Shown: positions 10,847 to 21,546 of the stretch, piece by piece
Layout: each line of letters opens with the position of its first letter
Numbering within the stretch: the first letter of the stretch is position 1
DNA from: Hordeum vulgare subsp. vulgare
Lineage: Eukaryota > Streptophyta > Magnoliopsida > Poales > Poaceae
Length of the DNA: 64,000 bases
Direction of reading: 5' to 3'
Assembly: GCF_904849725.1 (NCBI RefSeq)
Contig: NC_058518.1
Span: 510,433,225-510,497,224, forward strand
The notes under the pieces: generated by a model
Told to the model about the DNA's origin: nothing
The model's database searches: none
What the model saw: the letters and a program-made list of their open reading frames with translations, nothing else
Program-made: the position numbers and the translations under genes

Positions 10847-12671
10847 TGTTGGAATTATGCCCTAGAGGCAATAATAAATGTATAGTTATTATTATAATTC
10901 CTGTATCAAGATAATAGTTTATTATCCATGCTATAATTGTATTGAATGAAGACTCATTTACATGTGTGGATACATAGACGAAACACCGTCCCTAGCATGC
11001 CTCTAGTTGGCTAGCCAGTTGATCGATGATAGTCAGTGTCTTCTGATTATGAACAAGGTGTTGTTGCTTGATAACTGGATCACGTCATTAGGAGAATCAC
11101 GTGATGGACTGGACCCAAACTAATAGACGTAGCATGTTGATCGTGTCATTTTGTTGCTACTGTTTTTCTGCGTGTCAAGTATTTATTCCTATGACCATGA
11201 GATCATATAACTCACTGACACCGGAGGAATGCTTTGTGTGTATCAAACGTCGCAACGTAACTGGGTGACTATAAAGATGCTCTACAGGTATCTCCGAAGG
11301 TGTTAGTTGAGTTAGTATGGATCAAGACTGGGATTTGTCACTCCGTGTGACGGAGAGGTATCTCGGGGCCCACTCGGTAATACAACATCACACACAAGCC
11401 TTGCAAGCAATGTAACTTAGTGTAAGTTGCGGGATCTTGTATTACGGAACGAGTAAAGAGACTTGCCGGTAAACGAGTTTGAAATAGGTATGCGGATACT
11501 GACGATCGAATCTCGGGCAAGTAACATACCGAAGGACAAAGGGAATGACATACGGGATTATACGAATCCTTGGCACTGAGGTTCAAACGATAAGATCTTC
11601 GTAGAATATGTAGGATCCAATATGGGCATCCAGGTCCCGCTGTTGGATATTGACCGAGGAGTCTCTCGGGTCATGTCTACATAGTTCTCGAACCCGCAGG
11701 GTCTGCACACTTAAGGTTCGACGTTGTTTTATGCGTATTTGAGTTATATGGTTGGTTACCGAATGTTGTTCGGAGTCCCGGATGAGATCACGGACGTCAC
11801 GAGGGTTTCCGGAATGGTCCGGAAACGAAGATTGATATATAGGATGACCTCATTTGATTACCGGAAGGTTTTCGGAGTTACCGGGAATGTACCGGGAATG
11901 ACGAATGGGTTCCGGGAGTTCACCGGAGGGGGGCAACCCACTCCGGGGAAGCCCATAGGCATTTGGGGGGGTCACACCAGCCCTTAGTGGGCTGGTGGGA
12001 CAGCCCACCAATCCCCTATGCGCCAAGAGAGAAAAATCAAAGGAAAGAAAAAAAAAGAGGAAGAAGTGGGAAGGGGGAAGGACTCCCTCCCACCAAACCA
12101 AGTAGGACTCGGTTTGGGGGGGGAGAGTCCTCCCCCCTGGCTCGGCTGACCCCTTGGGGATCCCTTGGACCCCAAGGCAAGGTCCCCCTCCCTCCTCCTA
12201 TATATATGGGGCTTTTAGGGCAGATTTGAGACGACTTTCTCACGGCTGCCCGACCACATACCTCCATAGTTTTTCCTCTAGATCGTGTTTTTGCGGAGCT
12301 CGGGCGGAGCCCTGCTGAGACAAGATCATCACCAACCTCCGGAGCGCCGTCACGCTGCCGGAGAACTCTTCTACCTCTCCGTCTCTCTTGCTGGATCAAG
12401 AAGGCCGAGATCATCGTCGAGCTGTACGTGTGCTGAACGCGGAGGTGCCGTCTGTTCGGTACTAGATCGTGGGACTGATCGCGGGATTGTTCGCGGGGCG
12501 GATCGAGGGACGTGAGGACGTTCCACTACATCAACCGCGTTCTCTAACGCTTCTGCTGTACGATCTACAAGGGTACGTAGATCACTCATCCCCTCTCGTA
12601 GATGGACATCACCATGATAGGTCTTCGTGCGCGTAGGAAAATTTTTGTTTCCCATGCGACGTTCCCCAACA
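10847..12671 (+). repeat. Angela 5' LTR
   Basis: It starts TGTTGGAATTATGCC and ends GACGTTCCCCAACA. A TATA box (TATATATATGG, near 12199) precedes the transcribed R/U5 part. It is the same as 17962-19784 apart from the few differences noted for the whole element. Confidence 0.97.
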
Positions 12672-12672
12672 G

Positions 12673-12690
12673 TGGCATCATGAGCTAGGT
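12673..12690 (+). other. Angela primer-binding site
   Basis: TGGCATCATGAGCTAGG, directly after the 5' LTR, is a degenerate version of the TGGTATCAGAGC motif that pairs with initiator tRNA-Met in Copia elements. Confidence 0.65.
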
Positions 12691-13930
12691 TCATGCATAG
12701 CTGTTTTTCTCGAGTAGAAAACAAAAGGTTTTGTGGGCGGTGATGTGCGTTTTGCTGCCCTCCTTAGTCTTTTCTTGATTCCGCGGTATTGTTGGATTGA
12801 AGCGGCTTGGACCGACATTACTCGTACGCTTACGAGAGACTGGTTTCATCGTTACGAGTAACCCCCTTTGCTCAAAGATGACTGGCAAGTGACGGTTTCT
12901 CCAACTTTAGTTGAATCGGATTTGACCGAGGAGGTCCTTGGATGAGGTTAAATAGCAAATCATATATCTCCGTTGTGGTGTTTGCGTAAGTAAGATGCGA
13001 TCCTACTAGATACCCTTGGTCACCACGTAAAACTTGCAACAACAAAATTAGAGGACGTCTAACTTGTTTTTGCAGGGTATGATTGTGATGTGATATGGCC
13101 AACGATGTGATGTGATATATTGGATGTATGAGATGATCATGTTGTAATAGAAATATCGACTTGCACGTCGATGGTACGGCAACCGGCAGGAGCCATAGGG
13201 TTGTCTTTATACTAACATATTTGTGCTTGCAGATGCGTTTACTATTTTGCTAGGATGTAGCTTTAGTAGTAATAGCATAAGTAGCACGACGACCCCGATG
13301 GCAACACGTTGATGGATGATCATGGTGTGGCGCCGGTGACAAGAAGATCGTGCCGGTGCTTTGGTGATGGAGATCAAGAAGCACGTGATGATGGCCATAT
13401 CATGTCACTTATGAATTGCATGTGATGTTAATCCTTTTATGCACCTTATTTTGCTTAGAACGACGGTAGCATTATGAGGTGATCTCTCACTAAAATTTCA
13501 AGACGAAATTGTGTTCTCCCCGACTGTGCACCGTTGCTACAGTTCGTCGTTTCGAGACACCACGTGATGATCGGGTGTGATAGACTCAACGTTCACATAC
13601 AACGGGTGCAAAACAGTTGCGCACGCGGAACACTCGGGTTAAGCTTGACGAGCCTAGCATGTGCAGACATGGCCTCGGAACACATGAGACCGAAAGGTCG
13701 ATCATGAATCATATAGTTGATATGATTAGCATAGGGATGCTTACCACTGAAACTACTCTCGACTCACGTGATGATCGGACTTGGGATAGTGTAAGTGGAT
13801 CATGAACCACTCAAATGACTAGAGAGATGTACTTTTTGAGTGGGAGTTTAGCATATAATTTGATTAAGTTGAACTCTAATTATCTTGAACATAGTCTAAG
13901 TCCACTTTGAACATATTTGTGTTGTAGATC

Positions 13931-14312
13931 ATGGCTCACGCAAGTGTCATCCTGAATTTTAATACGTTCCTAGAGAAAGCTAAGTTGAAAGATGATGGAA
14001 GCAACTTTGTAGACTGGGCTCGTAATCTTAAGCTAATGTTACAAGCTGGAAAGAAGGATTATGTCCTTAATGCTGCGCTAGGAGATGAACCACCCGCTAC
14101 GGCTAATCAGGATATTAAGAACGCTTGGTTAGCACGTAAGGAGACTACTCAATAGTTCAATGTGCAGTCTTGTATGGCTTAGAGCCGGGACTTCAACGTC
14201 GCTTTGAGCGTCATGGAGCATTTGAGATGTTCCAGGAGTTGAAGTTATCTTTCAGAAGAACACCCGGATCGAGAGGTATGAGACCTCCGATAAATTCTAT
14301 GCTTGCAAGATG
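13931..14312 (+). pseudogene. Angela gag, 5' part, broken
   Basis: The gag start (MAHASVILNFNTFLEKAK) is at 13931. The frame stops at TAG 14153-14155, resumes in another frame with YGLEPGLQRRFERHGAFEMFQ, then shifts again near 14250 into the frame of the long polyprotein. At least two lesions therefore prevent synthesis of full-length Gag, although the rest of the polyprotein is open. Confidence 0.85.
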
Positions 14313-17300
14313 GAGGAAAACTCATCTGTCAGTGAACATGTGCTCAAAATGTCTGGGTACTCAAACCGTCTAGCTGAACTGGGGACTGAACTCCCGCAAG
14401 AAGCTATCACTGACAGAATCCTCCAATCACTGCCGCCAAGCTATAAAGGCTTTGTGTTGAACTACAACATGCAAGGGATGAACAAGTCTCCCGGCGAGTT
14501 GTTTGCGATGCTGAAAGTCGCAGAGTCTGAACTCCGTAAAGAGCATCAAGTGTTGATGGTGAGCAAGACCACTAGTTTCAAGAGAAACGGCAAAGGCAAG
14601 AAGGGCAATTCGAAGAAGAGCGGCAAGCCTGTTGCCAATCCTCCGAAGAAACCCAAGGCTGGACCTAAGCCTGAAACAGAGTGCTTCTATTGCAAGGGTA
14701 TGGGTCACTGGAAGCGCAATTGCCCCAAGTATCTGGCAGATAAGAAGGCGGGCAAAGAAAAATCAGGTATATTTGATATACATGTTATTGATGTGTACTT
14801 AACCGGCTCTCGTAGTAGTGCCTGGGTATTCGATACCGGTTCTGTTGCTCACATTTGCAACTCGAAGCAGGAACTGCGGAATAGACGAAGGCTGGCGAAA
14901 GACGAAGTGACGATGCGCGTAGGAAACGGTTCCAAGGTTGATGCAATCGCCGTCGGCACCGTGTCACTTCAACTACCATCGGGATTAGTGATGAACTTAA
15001 ATCATTGTTATTTAGTGCCTGCGTTGAGCATGAACATTATATCTGGATCTTGTTTATTGCGTGACGGTTACTCTTTTAAGTCTGAGAATAATGGTTGTTC
15101 TATTTCTATGAGTAACATCTTTTATGGTCATGCACCGAATGTGAGAGGATTGTTCATATTGAATCTTGATAGCGATACACATATACATAACATTGAGACC
15201 AAAAGAGTTAGAGTAAACAATGATAGCGCCATATTTTTGTGGCACTGCCGCTTGGGTCATATTGGTGTAAAGCGCATGAAGAAACTCCATGCTGATGGAC
15301 TTTTGGAGTCACTTGACTTTGATTCACTTGACACGTGCGAACCATGCCTCATTGGCAAGATGACTAAAACTCCGTTCTCCGGAACAATGGAGCGTGCAAG
15401 TGACTTATTGGAAATCATACATACCGATGTGTGTGGTCCGATGAGCGTGGAGGCACGCGGCGGATATCGTTATTTTCTCACCTTCACTAACGATTTAAGT
15501 AGATATGGTTATGTCTACTTGATGAAGCACAAGTCTGAAACATTTGAAAAGTTCAAGCAATTTCAGAGTGAAGTAGAAAATCATCGTAACAAGAAGATCA
15601 AATTCCTACGGTCTGATCGTGGGGGTGAATATCTGAGTTTCGAGTTTGGTACTCACTTAAGACAATGTGGAATTGTTTCGCAGTTAACACCGCCTGGAAC
15701 ACCACAGCGTAATGGTGTGTCCGAACGTCGTAATCGTACTTTGTTAGAGATGGTGCGATCTATGATGTCTCTTACTGATTTGCCGTTATCATTTTGGGGT
15801 TATGCATTAGAAACAGCTGCATTCACTTTAAATAGGGCACCATCAAAATCCGTTGAGACGACACCATACGAACTGTGGTATGGCAAAAGACCAAAGTTGT
15901 CGTTTCTTAAAGTTTGGGGATGTGATGCTTATGTCAAAAAGCTTCAGCCTGAAAAGCTGGAACCCAAAGCGGAAAAATGCGTCTTCGTAGGTTACCCAAA
16001 AGAGACAGTTGGGTACACCTTCTATCTCAAATCCGAGGGCAAAGTGTTTGTTGCTAAGAACGGAACTTTTCTCGAGAAGGAGTTTCTCTCGAGAGAATTG
16101 AGTGGGAGGAAGATAGAACTTGACGAGGTTGTCGAACCTCTCATCCCTTTGGATGGTGGCGCAGGGCAAGGGGAAACCTCTGTCATTGCGACGCCGGTTG
16201 AGGAGGAAGTTAATGATGATGATCATGAAACTCCAGTTCAAGTTTCTGTTGAACCACGCAGGTCGACGAGATCACGCACTGCTCCAGAGTGGTACGGTAA
16301 TCCCGTCTTGTCAATCATGTTGTTAGACAACAATGAACCTGCAAATTATGAAGAAGCAATGGTGGGCCCAGATTCCAACAAATGGCTAGAAGCCATGAAA
16401 TCCGAGATAGGATCCATGTATGAGAACAAAGTGTGGACTTTGGAGATACTGCCTGAGGGCCGCAAGGCTATTCAGAACAAATGGATCTTTAAGAAGAAGA
16501 CGGACGCTGACGGTAATGTGACCGTTTATAAAGCTCGACTTGTGGCAAAGGGTTTTTCACAAGTTCCACGGGTTGACTACGATGAGACTTTCTCACCCGT
16601 AGCGATGCTTAAGTCTGTCAGAATCATGTTAGCAATAGCTGCATTTTTCGATTATGAAATCTGGCAGATGGATGTCAAAACGGCGTTCCTTAACGGTTTC
16701 CTTAAGGAAGAGTTGTATATGATGCAACCCGAAGGTTTTGTCGATCCTAAAAATGCTGACAAGGTGTGCAAGCTCCAGCGATCCATTTATGGACTGGTGC
16801 AAGCATCTCGGAGTTGGAACAAGCGCTTTGATGAGGTGATCAAAGCATTTGGGTTTATACAAGTGGTTGGAGAATCTTGTATTTACAAGAAAGTGAGTGG
16901 GAGCTCTGTGGCGTTTCTAATATTATATGTGGATGACATATTACTGATTGGAAACAACGTAGAGCTTTTGGAGAGCGTAAAAGGTTACTTGAATAAAAGT
17001 TTCTCTATGAAGGACCTAGGAGAAGCTGCTTACATTCTAGGCATTAAGATCTATAGGGATAGATCAAAACGCCTGATAGGACTTTCACAAAGCACATACC
17101 TTGATAAAGTTTTGAAGAGGTTCAAAATGGAACAGTCCAAGAAAGGGTTCTTGCCAGTGTTACAAGGTACGAGATTGAGTAAGACTCAGTGCCCAGCAAC
17201 TGATGAAGATAGAGAGCATATGCGCTTCGTCCCCTATGCTTCAGCCGTAGGCTCTATCATGTATGCAATGTTGTGCACTAGACCGGATGTTAGCCTGGCC

Positions 17301-17909
17301 ATAAGTATGGCAGGTAGGTTCCAGAGTAATCCAGGAGTGGATCACTGGACGGCAGTCAAGAATATCCTGAAGTACCTGAAAAGGACTAAGGAGATGTTTC
17401 TCGTGTATGGAGGTGACGAAGAGCTCGCCGTAAAAGGTTACGTCGATGCAAGCTTTGACACAGATCCGGACGACTCTAAGTCGCAATCCGGATACGTATT
17501 TATTCTTAATGGGGGTGCAGTAAGCTGGTGCAGTTCCAAGCAAAGCGTCGTAGCAGATTCTACATGTGAAGCGGAGTACATGGCTGCCTCGGAGGCGGCT
17601 AAGGAGGGTGTCTGGATGAAGCAGTTCATGACGGATCTTGGAGTGGTGCCAAGTGCACTGGATCCAATAACCTTGTTCTGTGACAACACTGGTGCCATTG
17701 CCTTAGCAAAGGAACCAAGGTTTCACAAGAAGACCAGACACATCAAACGACGCTTCAACCTCATCCGCGACTACGTCGAGGAGGAGGACATAAATATATG
17801 CAAAGTGCACACGGATCTGAATGTAGCAGACCCGCTGACTAAACCTCTTCCACGGCCAAAACATGATCGACACCAGAACTGTATGGGTGTTAGATTTATT
17901 ACAATGTAA
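14310..17909 (+). CDS. Angela gag C-terminus/pol polyprotein (open frame, 1,199 aa)
   Basis: This uninterrupted frame carries the C-terminal half of Gag with a CCHC zinc knuckle (CFYCKGMGHWKRNC, residue about 125). It continues with an aspartic protease (AWVFDTGSVAHIC, about 171), integrase zinc finger (HCRLGHIG...CEPC, about 311-350) and integrase core (Asp in HTDVCGP, Asp in LRSDRGGEY, Glu in NGVSERRN). Copia RT follows (YVDDILLIG, about 872), then RNase H (VDASFDTD, about 1044). The listed start is only the first ATG of the frame; the natural start is the gag ATG at 13931, disconnected by lesions. The pol half looks capable of function, but without intact Gag the copy is probably not autonomous. 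Confidence 0.92.
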   Translation: MEENSSVSEHVLKMSGYSNRLAELGTELPQEAITDRILQSLPPSYKGFVLNYNMQGMNKSPGELFAMLKVAESELRKEHQVLMVSKTTSFKRNGKGKKGNSKKSGKPVANPPKKPKAGPKPETECFYCKGMGHWKRNCPKYLADKKAGKEKSGIFDIHVIDVYLTGSRSSAWVFDTGSVAHICNSKQELRNRRRLAKDEVTMRVGNGSKVDAIAVGTVSLQLPSGLVMNLNHCYLVPALSMNIISGSCLLRDGYSFKSENNGCSISMSNIFYGHAPNVRGLFILNLDSDTHIHNIETKRVRVNNDSAIFLWHCRLGHIGVKRMKKLHADGLLESLDFDSLDTCEPCLIGKMTKTPFSGTMERASDLLEIIHTDVCGPMSVEARGGYRYFLTFTNDLSRYGYVYLMKHKSETFEKFKQFQSEVENHRNKKIKFLRSDRGGEYLSFEFGTHLRQCGIVSQLTPPGTPQRNGVSERRNRTLLEMVRSMMSLTDLPLSFWGYALETAAFTLNRAPSKSVETTPYELWYGKRPKLSFLKVWGCDAYVKKLQPEKLEPKAEKCVFVGYPKETVGYTFYLKSEGKVFVAKNGTFLEKEFLSRELSGRKIELDEVVEPLIPLDGGAGQGETSVIATPVEEEVNDDDHETPVQVSVEPRRSTRSRTAPEWYGNPVLSIMLLDNNEPANYEEAMVGPDSNKWLEAMKSEIGSMYENKVWTLEILPEGRKAIQNKWIFKKKTDADGNVTVYKARLVAKGFSQVPRVDYDETFSPVAMLKSVRIMLAIAAFFDYEIWQMDVKTAFLNGFLKEELYMMQPEGFVDPKNADKVCKLQRSIYGLVQASRSWNKRFDEVIKAFGFIQVVGESCIYKKVSGSSVAFLILYVDDILLIGNNVELLESVKGYLNKSFSMKDLGEAAYILGIKIYRDRSKRLIGLSQSTYLDKVLKRFKMEQSKKGFLPVLQGTRLSKTQCPATDEDREHMRFVPYASAVGSIMYAMLCTRPDVSLAISMAGRFQSNPGVDHWTAVKNILKYLKRTKEMFLVYGGDEELAVKGYVDASFDTDPDDSKSQSGYVFILNGGAVSWCSSKQSVVADSTCEAEYMAASEAAKEGVWMKQFMTDLGVVPSALDPITLFCDNTGAIALAKEPRFHKKTRHIKRRFNLIRDYVEEEDINICKVHTDLNVADPLTKPLPRPKHDRHQNCMGVRFITM

Positions 17910-17947
17910 TTCACATGGTGATGTGAGGGCTAGATTATTGACTGTAG

Positions 17948-17961
17948 TGCAAGTGGGAGAC
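17948..17961 (+). other. Angela polypurine tract
   Basis: GTGCAAGTGGGAGAC abuts the 3' LTR start at 17962, as expected for plus-strand priming. Confidence 0.8.
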
Positions 17962-19784
17962 TGTTGGAATTATGCCCTAGAGGCAATAATAAATGTATAG
18001 TTATTATTATAATTCCTGTATCAAGATAATAGTTTATTATCCATGCTATAATTGTATTGAATGAAGACTCATTTACATGTGTGGATACATAGACGAAACA
18101 CCGTCCCTAGCATGCCTCTAGTTGGCTTGCCAGTTGATCGATGATAGTCAGTGTCTTCTGATTATGAACAAGGTGTTGTTGCTTGATAACTGGATCACGT
18201 CATTAGGAGAATCACGTGATGGACTGGACCCAAACTAATAGACGTAGCATGTTGATCGTGTCATTTTGTTGCTACTGTTTTTCTGCGTGTCAAGTATTTA
18301 TTCCTATGACCATGAGATCATATAACTCACTGACACCGGAGGAATGCTTTGTGTGTATCAAACGTCGCAACGTAACTGGGTGACTATAAAGATGCTCTAC
18401 AGGTATCTCCGAAGGTGTTAGTTGAGTTAGTATGGATCAAGACTGGGATTTGTCACTCCGTGTGACGGAGAGGTATCTCGGGGCCCACTCGGTAATACAA
18501 CATCACACACAAGCCTTGCAAGCAATGTAACTTAGTGTAAGTTGCGGGATCTTGTATTACGGAACGAGTAAAGAGACTTGCCGGTAAACGAGATTGAAAT
18601 AGGTATGCGGATACTGACGATCGAATCTCGGGCAAGTAACATACCGAAGGACAAAGGGAATGACATACGGGATTATACGAATCCTTGGCAGTGAGGTTCA
18701 AACGATAAGATCTTCGTAGAATATGTAGGATCCAATATGGGCATCCAGGTCCCGCTATTGGATATTGACCGAGGAGTCTCTCGGGTCATGTCTACATAGT
18801 TCTCGAACCCGCAGGGTCTGCACACTTAAGGTTCGACGTTGTTTTATGCGTATTTGAGTTATATGGTTGGTTACCGAATGTTGTTCGGAGTCCCGGATGA
18901 GATCACGGACGTCACGAGGGTTTCCGGAATGGTCCGGAAACGAAGATTGATATATAGGATGACCTCATTTGATTACCGGAAGGTTTTCGGAGTTACCGGG
19001 AATGTACCGGGAATGACGAATGGGTTCCGGGAGTTCACCGGAGGGGGGGCAACCCACTCCGGGGAAGCCCATAGGCATTTGGGGGGGTCACACCAGCCCT
19101 TAGTGGGCTGGTGGGACAGCCCACCAATCCCCTATGCGCCAAGAGAGAAAAATCAAAGGAAAAAAAAAGAGGAAGAAGTGGGAAGGGGGAAGGACTCCCT
19201 CCCACCAAACCAAGTAGGACTCGGTTTGGGGGGGGGAGAGTCCTCCCCCCTGGCTCGGCCGACCCCTTGGGGATCCCTTGGACCCCAAGGCAAGGTCCCC
19301 CTCCCTCCTCCTATATATATGGGGCTTTTAGGGCAGATTTGAGACGACTTTCTCACGGCTGCCCGACCACATACCTCCATAGTTTTTCCTCTAGATCGTG
19401 TTTTTGCGGAGCTCGGGCGGAGCCCTGCTGAGACAAGATCATCACCAACCTCCGGAGCGCCGTCACGCTGCCGGAGAACTCTTCTACCTCTCCGTCTCTC
19501 TTGCTGGATCAAGAAGGCCGAGATCATCGTCGAGCTGTACGTGTGCTGAACGCGGAGGTGCCGTCCGTTCGGTACTAGATCGTGGGACTGATCGCGGGAT
19601 TGTTCGCGGGGTGGATCGAGGGACGTGAGGACGTTCCACTACATCAACCGCGTTCTCTAACGCTTCTGCTGTACGATCTACAAGGGTACGTAGATCACTC
19701 ATCCCCTCTCATAGATGGACATCACCATGATAGGTCTTCGTGCGCGTAGGAAAATTTTTGTTTCCCATGCGACGTTCCCCAACA
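17962..19784 (+). repeat. Angela 3' LTR
   Basis: 1,823 bp, TG...CA ends, followed by the target duplication CTAAC at 19785-19789. Differences from the 5' LTR include single substitutions near 18127, 18593, 18691, 18757, 19259, 19566, 19612 and 19711, and length changes in G and A runs. Confidence 0.97.
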
Positions 19785-19903
19785 CTAACCGCTTCTGGTT
19801 CAGACCACCCTCCTAGCCGAGTGGCTCCGGCGTCGCGCCTCCACCAGGGGGGTCGTGGGTTCGAATACCCCTGGCCTCTTTTTATTTAACTATGTGGTGT
19901 GTG
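19785..19903 (+). other. tRNA-like Pol III promoter module in old LTR sequence
   Basis: An A-box match (TAGCCGAGTGG, 19814-19824), a B-box match (GGTTCGAATACC, 19858-19869) 33 nt later, and a T5 run (19879-19883) form the layout of a tRNA gene or tRNA-derived SINE head. The acceptor and anticodon arms do not fold as a functional tRNA, so I do not call a tRNA. It is contiguous with 9988-10846 across the Angela insertion. Confidence 0.45.
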
Positions 19904-21546
19904 CTACTGCAACAAAAGACCTTCCAACGGCGCCAGAAACACGTGCTGACGGGAGACTATTCTTGTCTTGATACTCCTCAGCAACGGCACCAGGAATCCT
20001 TCTGCTACGGCTACGCCTTTAGGTACTTCCTTGGCAAATATGCAAATGATTCCCTCGTGGCATTGGAGCCTTGCATTGGTGTTCCCTCGAAGCGGAAAGG
20101 GTGATGTAGCACAGCGGTGGTAAGTATTTCCCTCGGTTTCGAGAACCAAGGTATCGATCCAATGAAGGAGTATCACAAGTACCTGCACAAACACAAAAGG
20201 CTTGCTCCCAACGCTATGAAGGGGTTGTCAATCCCTTATAGATTGTTTACCAAGTGAGAACTGAAAGCAACAAAGTAACAAAGCAAAGTAAAAGCGAAAG
20301 TGGAAATGATAGGTGTGAATAGACCCGGGGGCCGTAGTGTTCACTAGTGGCTTCTCTCATGAAAGCAAGTAGACGGTGGGTGAACAAATTACTGTCGAGC
20401 AATTGGTAGAACCGCGCAAAGTCATGACGTCATCTATGGCAATGATTATATCTATAGGCATCACGTCCAAAACAAGTAGACCGATACTTTCTGCATCTAC
20501 TACTATTACTCCACACGTCGACCGCTATCCAGCATGCATCTAGTGTATTAAGTCCAAAAGAACAGAGTAACGCCTTAAGCAAGATGACATGATGTAGATG
20601 GACAATCTCATATCTACGACAAAGCCCATCTTGTTACCCTTGATGGCAACTACACGATGTGTGCCTTGCTGCCCTTTCTGTCACTGGGAAAGGTCACCAC
20701 ATGGTATGAACCCAAAACCAAGCACTTCTCCCATTGCAAGAATCATAGATCTAGTTGGCAAACAAAACCCAAGACTCGGCGAGACTTACAAGGATATAAA
20801 ATCATGCATATAAGAAATCAGCAAAGACTCAGATATATATCATAGATAATCTGATCACAAATCCACAATTCATCGGATCTCGACAAACACACCGCCAAAG
20901 AGGATTACATCGGATAGATCTCCATGAAGATCATGGAGAACTTTGTATTGAAGATCCAAGAGAGAAGAAGCCATCTAGCTACTAACTACGGACCCGTAGG
21001 TCTGAAGTGAACTACTCACGAGTCATTGGAGGGGCGATGATGATGATGTAGAAGCCCTCCAACTCCAAAGTCCCCTCCGGCAGGGCACCGGGAAGGGTCT
21101 CCAGATGAGATCTCGGGGAAACGGAAGCTTGCGGCGGCGGAAAAGTGTTTTCGTGGATTCCCTGATTTTTTCTGTATTTTAGGGAATATATAGGCGAAGG
21201 AGCTAGGTCAGGGGGGCACCAGGGAGGCCACAAGCCTGCTAGCCGCCGCCCCTGGTGGCGGCTATAGGGCTTGTGGGCCCCCTGTGGCTCTCCTGGCTTG
21301 GCCCTCAAGCCCCCCGATCTTCTTCCATTCGGGAAAAAATTATTTCGGGGATTTTATTCCATTTGGACTCCGTTCCAAAATCAGATCTGAAAAGAGCCAA
21401 AAACACACAAAAAACAGGAACTGGCACTTGGCACTGAATTAATAAGTTAGTCCCAAAAAAGATATAAAAGATACATAAAACATCCAAAGATGACAAGATA
21501 ACAGCATGAAACCATCAAAAATTATAGATACGTTTGAGACGTATCA
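19904..21546 (-). mobile_element. Minus-strand Gypsy LTR with primer-binding site (solo or truncated)
   Basis: On the minus strand the LTR starts TGATACGTCTCAAACG at 21546. A tRNA-Asp-type primer site (15 of 18 positions) is at 19975-19992, so the LTR spans roughly 19995-21546. About 70 bp of leader follow, including a second copy of the CAACGGCGCCAG motif near 19925, before the element stops. GTGTG flanks both ends (19899-19903 and 21547-21551), but the surroundings are GT-rich, so this duplication is weak evidence. It is a different family from the Gypsy at 2292-9987. Confidence 0.75.

Larger units (their letters stand above)
10847..19784 (+). mobile_element. Full-length Angela-type Copia LTR retrotransposon, recent insertion
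   Basis: The 8.94-kb element has two nearly identical LTRs (1,825 and 1,823 bp), a methionine-initiator-tRNA-like primer site, a damaged gag, an open pol, a polypurine tract and a perfect 5-bp duplication CTAAC. Integrase upstream of RT identifies Copia, and the LTR is of the Angela/WIS/BARE-1 type abundant in wheat and barley. I count about eight substitutions and a few homopolymer indels between the LTRs (roughly 0.4%). At 1.3e-8 substitutions per site per year this is of the order of 0.2 million years, so the insertion is young. Confidence 0.97.

Noticed and set aside
9924..10885. Open frames of up to 214 codons in GC-rich sequence
   Set aside because: Frames overlap on both strands with Pro/Ser/Arg bias, no domain and no splice pattern; likely old LTR sequence.
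19796..19880. Functional tRNA gene (Ser/Leu-like)
   Set aside because: A and B boxes are present but the acceptor stem, anticodon arm and T-arm pairing do not fold properly.
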